A stretch of DNA of 64,000 nucleotides from Pararge aegeria (taxonomy: Eukaryota > Arthropoda > Insecta > Lepidoptera > Nymphalidae): positions 7,368,501 through 7,432,500 of the forward strand of contig NC_053195.1 of NCBI RefSeq assembly GCF_905163445.1, written 5' to 3'. Every line of letters starts with the position of its first letter. Within the stretch, counting starts at the first letter, position 1. Both the position numbers and the translations under genes were made by a program. Below are positions 12,283 to 23,934 of this stretch, one piece after another. Below the pieces are notes generated by a model. It was not told the DNA's origin, made no database searches, and saw only the letters and a list, made by a program, of their open reading frames with translations.

Positions 12283-12920
12283 GATTGCAATCGAGTTTTC
12301 AGTACCGACCTACCTACTGAAAAATACTTTAGTTTCCGTGGGCGATACTGCGGCAGTCCGCGATCAACTTTTGTAGTTTTACGTAGTAAAATCTATACGA
12401 TCGAATTTAAAACATCGCCGACCGCCAGAAACTGTCAAATTCTTGAATATAGAGAATTCTGGATGATTTAGTGGCTAGTCTGGACCCTTACATAAGCAAT
12501 GGATACTTCTGATCTACTCTAAAACTACCTACTATTACATAAGTCTGTACTAGTTGTAAACTCATTGACTTACACTGACAAGAAACAAGATGCCACTCTT
12601 TACAGACCTACAGCTAATATAATAGAAAACATTATCAATAAAATGTTCTAAATTTAAAAACAAGCGTTCCATAAAATAGAGACGCTGAGCTTGGTTTAAT
12701 TCAATTCATTCATTCATTCAATTCCTTAAACTATTAAAAAACCGTTTCGGTTTCGAAATTTTCTTCACGGTTAATTTTAGTTGCTTTCCTTTCTTTAGGA
12801 AAATATTCAAGCTTAAATTTATTTAAATCACTATCTTCCTTTATACAAGGCTTTATCTACGTAACTTAGGGTTGCTAAACGAACTAGTTTTTTATAGGAC
12901 AATGTACAGTGGTTTTCACT

Positions 12921-13022
12921 TACAATACATACACACAAACACTGCCTACCCAAAAAAAATTATATTTTATGCTATTTTCCTGCTTTATATATATCTACTC
13001 TTGTCAAAACCTTGTGCATGCC
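12921..13022 (+). mobile_element. degenerate copy of the hAT-like MITE
   Basis: It shares CACTGCCTACCC, a TTATGCTA..TTCC..TTTAT middle and TTGTCAAAACCTTGTGCATGCC with the element at 14662-14798, in the same orientation. The inverted ends are eroded. Confidence 0.4.
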
Positions 13023-13039
13023 GATGTACATGCACCTGT

Positions 13040-14660
13040 TTATATATTCTATTTTAACCTATATCTATAATTTAGTTAAAACTGCTATATTAGGAATGAA
13101 CGGGAAATGCACGCGTTGATGTCGTTTATTCACTAGTTGCCTATCTTTCATTCAGTTACTATTTTACTGTAGATTTGGAGTTGATAGGCATTTGTGATTG
13201 AGTAGGTATACATCCCTTATCTAAGAAACATTAAAAAAAAAACTGGATTAATAGTGGACATAGTCACCCATGTCTATTAGGAAGGGACATATAGTACCTA
13301 TAGGTAAAATAAATACGTTTTTAGAGGGAATATAACTTATTAACATATAAATAATGTTGAAGTGTAGATATCTGTAATGGATGACTTTTATAATAATTAA
13401 GCTCATATGCTGAGGAAGGCCATAGAATATAACTTAAACAAGCGATTTTAATTGTTTTGTCCATTGGCCTGTCTGTTTTTTGACGGAACTTTCACAGGTA
13501 AGTATCTAAGTAGGCACAGCTTTGCAAGGAATTTATTATTGAATCGACGAACTGATTTTGATGGAACTTTTCAGAGTTTTTCGATCTAGGAAGAGAACTT
13601 TACAAAAAAAATCAGATATGACAGGTTAACCTACTACCATCTTACACTGCATCACCACTTACTACCAGGTGAGATTGCAGTCAAGGGCTAACTTGTAGAA
13701 GAATAAAAAAGATGAGGCACAGACGAGTCATGGTTAGCTATAAGTAGAGTCAAAAAATCAAATGTCAATAACTAAGTACTTTACTGTCAAAAAATTACCA
13801 TCTTGAATCAATCTCGTGCAGACTTACTTGATCTTGAAATAGGTACCTATATCTCTTTTATTTGAAGACATCCTACCATTTGTAACGAGGATACTTCACG
13901 AATCTTCTCGTACCTACCTTTATTACTTTGGTAAAACAAAAAATATACATCCAGTTATTCGAATGATAAATATAAAATATTTGATACTTGAACTACATAA
14001 AAATACTGGCGCACTAGAAGGCAAAAAAAGTAATATTTTTTTAACACAATTTTTAGTCATTATACACAATATATTCGAAAAGAACTTATTTTATTGAATG
14101 GTAAAAATAGATAATCTTAAGGATTTTTTTTAAATATACAAATAAGTACATAAAAAAATCATGCACCAATTTGAAATATTTGCCAACCCTGATCTAGTTT
14201 AGTTACCAATGATACACCTACGTAGGTAACTACAATATGGTTAATACCGCCATGATATCGGTTCAATTCGTTAAAAAAACCCTTTTGTCATTCAACAAAA
14301 AGAGTTGTTTTCTCGAAAGCACGTCTTATACCTAGTATTGTGTCCTACAATGAAATAATTAGTTGGTTCGGTAACGGGAGTTTTTTTAGGCGCATTAGCT
14401 TTATTTCTTTGTTGGTTGTGTAATTTAATATTTTTTGTAATCTCTCGAATATTGAACGGTGGGCGAAAAAATATGTGTTTTGTTCAAATCAAGGGAATAG
14501 TCGAAGGGGCTATCAATAACATACCCCTACTTACCTATCTATTACTACTACATATATATAATCTGCTACAACCTAAGGAGAAGTCTCCCGCATCTGTCAA
14601 AAGTAGGTACTGAATGGATCTTCAGAACTCAGATTGAATTGGTAGGTATGTAGGTTGTTT
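13040..14660. other. non-coding, nothing identified beyond repeat scraps
   Basis: Reversed CACCTGGTAGTAAGTGGTGATG-type repeat words lie at about 13630-13700. A 65-codon plus-strand frame at 14416-14613 has no recognisable domain. Confidence 0.4.
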
Positions 14661-14661
14661 G

Positions 14662-14798
14662 TAGTGGCGTGCACTTCATACATGCACAAAAGCACTGCAT
14701 ACCCTAAAATTTTTGTTTGACTCGCGAAGGATTTTTACATTTTATGGCACCTTCCTTCTTTATGCATATCCTGGTCAAAAACCCTGTGCACGCCACTG
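14662..14798. mobile_element. hAT-like MITE with 8-bp target-site duplication
   Basis: The ends are inverted: AGTGGCGTGCAC at 14663-14674 and GTGCACGCCACT at 14786-14797. The family consensus end CAGTGGCGTGCA comes from the copy at 62489. GTTGTTTG flanks both sides (14654-14661 and 14799-14806). An 8-bp duplication plus CAGTGGCG-type ends is the hAT signature. The 137-bp element has no coding capacity. Confidence 0.75.
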
Positions 14799-17589
14799 GT
14801 TGTTTGTAATTTAATGATTTGACTTTTGGTTTATTAAAAATTTCCATGGAAACAATATTATTTTAGGGATACTAATTAAACATCGCTATCGCTGCAATAA
14901 ATTTAATTAAATTCGAAGATTAGTAACAAATATACAAACAAATAGTTTTGCACCGTTTCCACTTCCTTTATGGGATATTATTTGTACATTTAGTCTCCCT
15001 ACTGTGACCGAGACACCATACCTACATCTTTAGGAATAGAGTGTTTCATAGCCTATGTGTCTACGGTGACACAGAGTGACCGATCCCAGTGGGCTCTTTA
15101 TTAATAAGAGGTAGGCTGCATTGTTAAAGATATCTATATACTACTTGCAAAAAATCTAAGCTACAATAGCTTTAAAGGTATTTTAACGTAGGTACCAACC
15201 AAGTCAAACTTATGCGCAAGGTAAGAAAGCACTAAGTAGACTTCATTATGTGTGTAATGATAGGATTTGATTTCAGAATGTTTCAAACTACAAGTAAAAT
15301 GTTACGATGGCCGCTCCATCCACCATTCTATAACACTACTATTCAAATTACACATACTTAACCAAAATAATCAGTAATAATACCTGATATATGTATTCTT
15401 ATTGGCCATTTAATTTTAATAAATTGGTACCTAATAAAATTCCGCTGCAGCGTTAGAGGTACCTTTGAACTTGTTTTCCGGCGAGAAAATTTTGTCTAAT
15501 CGTGTAAATACAGCGGATAACCACAGAAGTATGACCAATTTATCTATTTTTTTTTCACTATGACAAATTTTATTTAAATTCAATAAAAGTGGATATGTCA
15601 TGTTGCTAGAATCTTATTTTGGAATACTTACTCAGCATCTTTAGGACGTATAAACCTATCGCTTAATTTATTTATTCAATTTACCTACCTACTTATTGAA
15701 TAAGAATTTTTCAAGAACGAGTACCTACTTTAACATTTTTAGTCGTAGCTCATAACTTCTTACCTTCTCGTTATGCGTAGATCTGATGTCGATATAAAAA
15801 TGTGTGGCCTCCCAGAAGATAGGTTTCAATCATTATTTTATCGATCCATTAAACCTTATAACCGTTCATATCTATTGAAAAAAAAAGTACCTACCAAATA
15901 ACACTCCTCCTACTAACTCCTTTCCACTTTCCTACATGCAAGACACTTGCATGCATAAAAACCCTGCCTACCCTGAAGTTCCATTTACATATATTATAAA
16001 ATGTTTGTTTGTAATGTCAAAACAACAGTTAAATTATATACTAAATGCATATTAAGTTATACGATACTTATAATAAAAAAAAAACTAAAAAAATTATGTG
16101 TTTGTGTTTGTTAGGGCTGAACCGATTTTGACAGGCAGATAAACAATAATTATAGATTTCATTTCAATTTACCTACTTCTAAAACTGAAATGGTGGTTGG
16201 AAGATTGCTTAATTGACCCATGTTTTTTTTTAAATCACAAATAGTAAAATAAAGGAATTCCTGAAGGTTCCTATTAGGGTTCCGGTATCGGCTACGAAAG
16301 AGTTTCTCTTTTAAAGAGGTTGCAAGATTCGATGAAAGTCCTGTTTGTGAAGTACGTGCATTACGCATAAATGCGTTTCTTTTAAAATCCAAAGGGGTAA
16401 GGGGTGTAATAAGGGTAAAAAAGGTTGACTATGTCCCGGGCAAGCTTTAGTGACTTATATGAAAGAATAATATTTTCATTTTATATCAACCAGCTTCTTT
16501 ATTACCTACTCTGGTCGAACACCCTGCGCAGACCACTGTTTTCATTCCATTCTTAGTTATCTAGATTTCCTACGTATTTTAAATAAAGTTATACTTATAG
16601 CATATAAAGTAGATGTTCTTAATTATAACTAATTACATTATTAGTGCCGTCACGATCGTTTTTCTTTCTTTTCGCAACTATAGGGTTTGTGAAAAACAAA
16701 CTAGCAATCTGTTATCAACTATTCTCTTGGTAAATAAGTATAGCCAAAAGTAACCATACAAACGACAGCACCACCCACTGAGCAAAAAACAAAAATTAAA
16801 TCTAAATCGCTTTTTGTCTTGAGCCTGAGTAAAGTCCTTCAATTTCAAAAGAGGCCACAATAGCCCCTTTGTTTTAACTACTCAGGCAAGAATTATGTTA
16901 AATAGCGGAAATTTACGAAGGTAAGCTCCAATTCATTAGTTTTGTTCACCTTTCTGAGATGGCCTTTCTAACTCTTAGCTGGAGATCGCATACAAATAGC
17001 CAAAGAGCTTTTACCCAATGTACAGTGTTTTCATTGTGTTAGTAAAAAACATAAAAAAAAAATACAAACTAAGGATAAAGGAACCAAGGAAACAAAACAA
17101 AAAAAAACATAACTCAATAATATAAATATTGCATTTATTTCAACGAATTCGGCAAATAAAATAACTAGATAATAATTATAATAATACTATTCAGTTTACA
17201 AGATTTGTCATCTTTCTCTAGTTTAATGACGATCATTATCGTCAAACCAAAGTAAAAGTATTTTTCACTGGCTGGCACTTGACTTCACATTTTAAAAACT
17301 ATTTTGAAAAATATCATCTGAATAACAGTAAATGCAGATCGCACATAATTAGGTAAACTTAAATAATACAAAATTAAAATAAAGTTATTGGAAGTCGTAT
17401 TGGAGGCAAATTCAATATCAAGGCAACGGTCAGCTAGTAAGCCGATGCACCAAGGTACATAATAATCTAAACGAAACAAATAAAAATAATAAAACTTAAG
17501 AACAAAAATAAATACAAACATAACAACATAAAGCAAAGAAGAAATAATAACATAAAAAGCGATATGCAAATAATTCAATACCTGTAAAG
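14799..17589. other. non-coding DNA with TE remnants
   Basis: Includes the split MITE at 15943-16541. Minus-strand frames at 16392-16159 and 16860-16678 show no domain. Nothing resembling a zfh2 exon was seen. Confidence 0.4.
15943..16541. mobile_element. hAT-like MITE split by a nested insertion
   Basis: The left half (ACTTGCATGCATAAAAACCC, TGCCTACCCTGAAG) at about 15943-16000 and the right half (CTGGTCGAACACCCTGCGCA, GACCACTG) at about 16512-16538 match the two halves of the 14662 element. The intervening roughly 480 bp includes GGGCTGAACCGATTTTGACA, a word frequent in other lepidopteran elements, so a second TE seems to have landed inside. Confidence 0.4.
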
Positions 17590-17920
17590 AGCTTGCGGAT
17601 CAAATATTTAAAATACATGGACAATTCCAAAGTGCAATATTTGCATTTGAAAGGATAATAGGAAAGTATCTTGGCACGTAAGACGGGAGGTAGGTTTTCA
17701 CACAATAAATAGAAACGCGATGGTAACACCCGCGGCGCGTGCGCCGATTTGTTTGGGCGCTTAGAAGGCGGCACGAGCTCACGGCTTTCCATGTAGTGCA
17801 TTTAAATTTGAAGAAAATATTTGCATACCGCCCAACTCCCCAATTCCCAACCGCTCTTATGTAAATGCTTTGGGAGAATATTAAAAACTGCAGCCGGCGA
17901 CCCCACAAGTTACCTTAGTA
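17590..17920. promoter_or_regulatory. candidate enhancer with octamer/POU-like sites
   Basis: A GC-richer, TE-free island containing ATTTGCATTT (about 17640), GCATTTAAATTTGAAG, ATTTGCATAC (about 17818) and ATGTAAAT, all octamer-like words, plus CCGCGGCGCGTGCGCCG. Overlapping open frames on the minus strand (17908-17600, 17801-17496) lack any domain I know and do not resemble the ZFHX C-terminus. I read the island as intronic regulatory DNA, but an unrecognised exon is not excluded. Confidence 0.3.
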
Positions 17921-18599
17921 TTCATTATTATGTAAAATACGACAAACTTTCTATGTTACGTCTGTATTTATTTTTGTTCCCCTCGGAGAAGATATGCGTT
18001 GTAAACTAATTAGATACAGTTATATCACAAGTTTTAAAGATGCCTCTATGAAACGAACAATATATTTATTTAAATCTATCTATCTATACCACTTAACGCA
18101 GTACCTACACAATATAACGAACAGCGGTTCAAGACAAATTGAACAGCGACCTAAATTAAACTCTAATAGTATACTTTTACATGATCAATTCATTATTTAC
18201 AGTGGAGCTCTGGAAAATAATTTACAAACACTTGAATCCTACAAGGCACCTTATTTAAATAGTTATAAAGACTTCAGGCTTCGCTTTGACTTTACATAAT
18301 AACTAAATGTTTTAAATTCTCTATAATATATAATTTGGTTTTCATTACAATCCTACAACAATCGACAAGTCTCTAATACCTAATAGGAGTTTTAAATAGA
18401 ACAACTAGGAAGAATAATATTATGCAACAGATTACTAGTACGTTACGCAAACTCAGGATGCTGATTTTCAATGCGGCGGATTATTACACATTTATATAAA
18501 AAGTTGATAAAACAAAAAGGAGCTATTGACATTTGCGGAGGGTTTCCGAGAAAGTCTTTTGATTGGCGTAATTTGAATAATTGATTATTCATGTGGAGA

Positions 18600-18810
18600 C
18601 ATGCATGTGCACCAGATCGGTCGCATTAGATATACGACGTCCTTCACGCGTCCTAACTCCTACCATTGTTGTGTTCGTTTGCATTTAAATAGCGGCGGCT
18701 CAGAGAGAGACGCCCACCGGCCCGCCGGCACTCCCGGCACGCCTCTCACTCCTCACCAGTCACCACGACACGACCAACCTATCACTCTCTACAAAAACCG
18801 TAAAACAAAG
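18600..18810 (+). promoter_or_regulatory. GC-rich island with a TATA-like word, possible promoter or enhancer
   Basis: GCATTTAAATAGCGGCGGC is followed by a GA-rich run and a strongly GC-rich, proline-codon-like stretch up to about 18790. A 106-codon plus-strand frame (18601-18921) crosses it but shows no domain. A transcript start inside the zfh2 intron on the opposite strand is possible; evidence is weak. Confidence 0.2.
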
Positions 18811-19335
18811 TTCAAATACTACTTCTACGATGACGAGACAAAATTTATTTACAAGAAATGTTTATATCCCATTTTAGTCACGGTATCACCACGCTTCAAG
18901 TGGCACTCTGTAATTATTTGAATTACGAAATAATTTCAGAGATTGAATTGGTCGCGTACGTGTTGTTATTACGGGGCAACGAGCGTTGCGTCCGCGCGAC
19001 GTATCTGACGCACACGTTTGACAATGTTAATGTAATCTCGAAGTTATGATAATTGTCGGCATTGAAAATTAACATCACTTAGGCTTTGCGTAACAATATC
19101 GCGTAACATCTAAAATTATTTACAAAAGGACTCACTAGTAGGAAAATAGACCAACGACCGTCACGGCACACTCTGAGCTTCGCTCTTCAACTGGGTTGCT
19201 TTTGTGAAATTTCATCGGAAACATTACTCACGAGAGCGAAGCTCGCCGCTGCGAGGTTCTACGTTAGGAAGTCCATAGTCGCGTAGCACTCGGAAGCACT
19301 AAACGACGTGGACCGCTGTCAAGTAGTGCACTCAC

Positions 19336-22177
19336 CGTTGCCGGCGAGTTGTGGCCGCAGAAACGCGTTGTGAAGCTCGCTTCCAAGCCCGCCCTCCAGT
19401 CGTGCTGCCATCTGCATGAGTGCGAGCGTGCTGTCGTCCGCCGCACCAACGTTGCTTTCCAGCCGCGCACGCACAGTCGCGATGTGACCGCGCGTAAACA
19501 CATGGTCCTGCACTGAATACTTGTGACTGTACTTAAAATCACACACTCTGCACTCCTCCGGTGGTTGCGCGTCGGATATCTCTGGGAGACCAGCTGCGAG
19601 ACGCGCTTTCTTTTCTTTAGCCCTTGCGTTTTGGAACCACACTTGAACCACGCGCTTCGGTAACCCAATCTCTCTTCCGAGTGACTCACATTCTGCCATT
19701 GTCGGCGTTTTATAGTCGCCGAACAGTGACTTCATGATTTTAACTTGAACGGAAGACATTTGAGTTCGAAAGCGTTTCCCGAGGGGTCTAGGCGTTTGTT
19801 GTTGGCCCGGTATAGGTGACGTCGGTTCATCTTCTTCGTAAAATTCCATTGTCTCAGATGCGGTATCTGAGCGTTCATCGGCGTCTGATCCCGGCCGTGA
19901 CAGGTCAACAGGTTTGCTGAGATCTAAAGGTATTTCTGATTTTCCATGTTCTGCTCGCCTCTCAGAGGGTTCGTTTCCACTACTACCATTCTGTTGTGCA
20001 GCAGCATGTGCTTGGAGCTCACTAACGTATCGCTTCATAGACTCCTCACTGTACTGCTTGATAAACTTCTCCATGTCTGAGTGGAAAGGCGGAAAAATAG
20101 GGGGCAACATGGGAGCCCCCGCTTGGGAAAAATTTTGCTGTCTGTCACTTTGCTGTGAGCCAAAACTTGGTGTGGATTCTGTGCTCAGTTCTTCATCTGG
20201 AAGTGCATCAACATTTATTTCTCCTCGTGCACACTGGTCAGCGTGTTTTGTACTAAGGTGGCTTTCCAGTGCACTTTTTACTTTGAATAATGCAGGACAG
20301 AAGGGACAACGCTTATTAATGACCTGAGCGTGAGCTCGAAATTGACCTTTTCTCTCCCGTGCTCGTGTATTTTGAAACCAAACTTGAACTACTCTTTTTT
20401 TTAATCCCACTTCGCGGGCAATATTTTCCAGCATTTTTCGTGAGGGATTTGATTCTATTTGGTACTTTTGATAGAGGTAGTCCAATTGTTCGGGTAAAAT
20501 GGTGGTCCTCAAGCGTTTATCTTTTGGTTGTTCTCCCGTGTCTGCATCCTCAAACTCATCAAATTTTCTTTTTGCAACCTGTTGGTTTAATGCTGCTACT
20601 AATGGATGGCGTGATTCCTCGTTTGTTAATGATGCGTTGAGTTGTTGTAATTGAGCGTGTTGTTGTAAGATTCCAAAAGGGGAATCAGGTGGATATGTGG
20701 GGAATAAGTTTGGGTTCATAATGTGAACTAGTTGATGTTCTCGCCATAAGTCGAATCGTGGGAAGACTAGGTTGCATTTATCACACTGAAAATTACCATC
20801 TTTTTCCTCTCTGGGTTGATGAGTAAGTGGAGTGACAGGTGTATGCGGCGTATGCGGCGCCGGAGGGGCCGGTGATACCGGATAGTTAGGGGCTGCAGGC
20901 GTGGGTGTGCGAGGTGGTGCCGGTGATACTGGCACATGCGGAACGTGGTGTTCTACGGTACTTGAATTTGAATCTTCACTGCTTAATGTAGCAGCTACTT
21001 GAGCGGCAGCCGCCTGCGCCTGCGCCGATCGTTTCGCATCCTCTTCCTTAAAACAATGAGTTTTCTGATGTCTTATTAATTCGTAATATCGTTGGAATAC
21101 AAGTTGGCACTTTTTACATTGGTAATTGAGGCCAGGTGTTCTTTGAAATCTATTAGCGTCGTCCATCGAGCCAGCTGGTGGATCTGCTGCCGGCTGATTT
21201 TCATACACTTTTCTTGCTTTTTGACGCGCGTTTTGAAACCACACAACGATAACTCTAGGGCTGAGCCCCAATAACTTTGAGAGGTATTCTAAGTCATCAT
21301 CTTTTGGATATGCATTGTTTTCAAAAAATTCTTGCAAAACCTTGATTTGATAGTCAGTAAATCTAGTTCTGTTGGCGCGTTTGCCAGAAGACCCCGAGCT
21401 GTTGGATCCGTTCGAGTTGCCCCCGGAAAGTCCGAAATCGGCCGGTCCTCTGCCAGGACTGAGGCTGCGATTTGGGGTCAAAGGTAGGACGTTCGGGGGC
21501 GCGGAGTTTGGGGACGTGAAATTAGGATTTAGTTTTGGTGGTAGCATCGAAGGATGCGGAGGCTGCGGTATACTCGTAGCCGGTATCGAATCTAATTGGG
21601 ACTGTATTAGAGAATTGAGGGACACGTGGGTGGGTGTTTGTGGTCTCGAAATATTATGTATAACTTCAGAAGAAATTAACGCTGGACTTGGGAGAGGCAT
21701 TTGTGGAAAACTGTAACTTCTGTCTTCTTGATGTCGGTCGTCATACGAATTGTATTTCTCTTCCATGGTAGGCTCGTCAATTGGCTCACATTTAACTTCT
21801 TGCTGGTTAATTATCGCTAATGTGTCCTCAGTTTTTGCTTTTTTTTCAGGCGGTGGTTTGCCTTCGTCAGAGCTAGCTGAAGAATCTAAAGGTGTTACTT
21901 TGGCTTCCCCAGTCTTCTCATACTCCTCAAGATTTAAAGTAGTAGATGGAGGGTTATTAAAGTTGTAAGGCGAATCTTTATTGCGTTGGCGCTCTTTAAA
22001 GAGCGTGTTCCGGAACCAATGTTTGATGACCTTAGTCGCGAGTCCAGACTGTTTAGCCATTTTTGCAATAGCCTCGTCACTTGGAGAGTTATTAATGTCA
22101 AAGTGCGAGCGTAATATTTTCAACTGATCATCAGTGATTCGCGTGCGAGCTCGTTTTTGACCCGCTGCTGCGTTCGC
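19336..22177 (-). CDS. zfh2: zfh2, coding exon 3 (four homeodomains, four zinc fingers)
   Basis: The exon starts after acceptor TTATTTTGCAG|GCG in phase 0 and ends at donor AACG|GTGAGT after 947 codons plus 1 nt (residues 1819-2765). It encodes homeodomain 1 (about 1826-1885), homeodomain 2 (2083-2142), zinc fingers at 2172-2192 and 2283-2303, homeodomain 3 (2370-2429), a finger at 2442-2463, homeodomain 4 (2617-2676) and a finger at 2694-2716. Helix 3 reads WFQN in HD2-4 but HWFRNTLF in HD1, as in vertebrate ZFHX proteins. Tandem PLDLS and PVDLS motifs (about 2568-2578) are CtBP-type docking sites, and VKCE near 1946 fits a SUMO site. The family are large nuclear DNA-binding regulators; Drosophila zfh2 patterns wing, leg and neurons. 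Reading through the donor meets TGA five codons later, so an intron-retained form would end just past the last finger. Confidence 0.96.
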
Positions 22178-23934
22178 CTGCAAAATAAATGCTCTCGTTA
22201 GTTAATTAGTTAATTTACCAACTGCTTATAATACCCTAAATAAATGTGTCATAAAATGTTCATAATAATAAAACCATCGCAGTTACCATAAGTAAAGGTT
22301 TTTACGAGCGATGAGCTTACGCTTGACGACAATGGAAAGATTAACCCTAGGATTCCTTACCTAGGCATTATTACTACCCTCAGACACTAACCTAGGACTT
22401 ACTTGCCTAGAAGATGCGTTTGTACTTTAACGGATAAACTACAGTACTTAGACTTTAGCGACGTGAGAAGAGCTATTAGTTAAGATTAATAAAATGTTAT
22501 TCCTTTTTGAATTCCGACTAAATGTAACATGTTCGCAGGTAACTGCGTATAATAGTAACCACTCTTTGTAAAGTAATAATAAGTTGCCCCTAAGAAGCTG
22601 AACAATGGCCCCTCTGTTGGCTTGTACAAACAGATAGGTAAGGCTTATCTTCCTGTAGATATCCTTATTGCCTTGCGTTAGAATTTACTTTATACAGTTG
22701 AAAATAATCGAATGTTTCATGTTTGTGCATGAGTTAATATTATATGCGAGATAATGTATTAAACACATACCTAACTATATGGAAACAGATAACATAAAAG
22801 CATATCGGTTTTTTATTACAAAGTATTAAATTGGTCAAAATAAGTTTTAGAATCATATACTAAAAAGATTGAAGAAAATGTCGAAATAGGTAGTTAATAA
22901 GACAGGTCTCCTCTCTCGAAGGAGATAGGATTACATAGTTTAAACTCTACTCTACTTTCATGCAGGTTAGTGAATTCCCTAGATTTAACACTAAAAGCGT
23001 AAGCCCGCCGACTGGCATTGGATCAGCATGGGTTTAAGCTTTATATTTTCTTAAGTATTATTTTATATTATGATAGAGCAGGCCCTTGCCCACTGTGGGA
23101 CATTATTCGGGCTGTTTATGAATTTAAAAACAAGAGCACGTAGAAATAACATCTAGGTACGAAAATAAGTACTATGGCTTCTGTATATAAAAAATAACAC
23201 TGTTTTTGAATATAGCAAGTTTGTTTTATTAAAAATAGTGATTATTATTTATGTTTAATAACTGAAAACATAAAAATCTTATGAGTGTCATAGTAGTTTG
23301 TTTGTTTTATTTTACCTACAATCGATGTAAATTACTAATTAAAGCAGTAAAGTGTACATAAAATGCATACGCGAATGAATACGTTAAAAGATACGTTTGT
23401 AAGTAGTAGATAACTTTCTATTTGACGGCCGATTGGCGTAATTTGTAGCGAACCTGCTTTCTGAGTCCAAGGCCGTGGGTTCGATTCCCACAACTGGATA
23501 CTGTTTGTGTTATGAACATGAAAGTTTTTCAGTGTCCGGGTGTTTATCTATATATTATAAGTATTATGTATATTTTTCATAAAAAAATATTCTTCAGTCA
23601 TACCACATGCTACGCTTACTTAAGGGCTAGATGGCGATGTGTGTAGTTTAGTAACATATTTATTTATTATTTATTATCTGGGAATAAACTGTTCCAACCA
23701 GTCATTTAAAGCCGGAATGAAAAACATTGCTTCAGAGACAGACTGTGCAATAATGATACATTTTCTGCTGGAAATTTACGGTGAAAGGAAAACGACTTTA
23801 CTAGAAAAAATATTCATATAATTAATAAAAAATAGTTATTCGTGTTTGGGCACAAACTGATGGTACCAAAACAAGAACCGAGTAGTTTATTTTATGCGAC
23901 TATAGGTAATACGTTATATTTCAATTTATCTCAC
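22178..23934 (-). other. zfh2: zfh2 intron between coding exons 2 and 3
   Basis: 1757 bp, phase 0, donor CAG|GTGAGA and acceptor TTTTGCAG. It contains a SINE at 23424-23677 and a short LINE-like tail near 23076-23118 (GCCCACTGTGGGACATTAT). The rest is AT-rich with no gene. Confidence 0.9.
23424..23677 (+). mobile_element. tRNA-derived SINE inside zfh2 intron, antisense to the gene
   Basis: It starts GACGGCCGATTGGCGTAA, with the B box GGGTTCGATTCCCAC, the CAGTGTCCGGGTGTTTATCT body, GGGCTAGATGGCGATGTGTG and a (TATT)n tail. It lies about 260 bp from the exon-2 donor. Full length and moderately diverged from the 8127 copy. No clear target-site duplication was found. Confidence 0.75.

Noticed and set aside
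19264..19689. 141-codon minus-strand frame overlapping the end of exon 3
   Set aside because: Shifted frame of the HD4 and last-finger region. The homeodomain and finger are encoded in the other frame and end at a proper donor.
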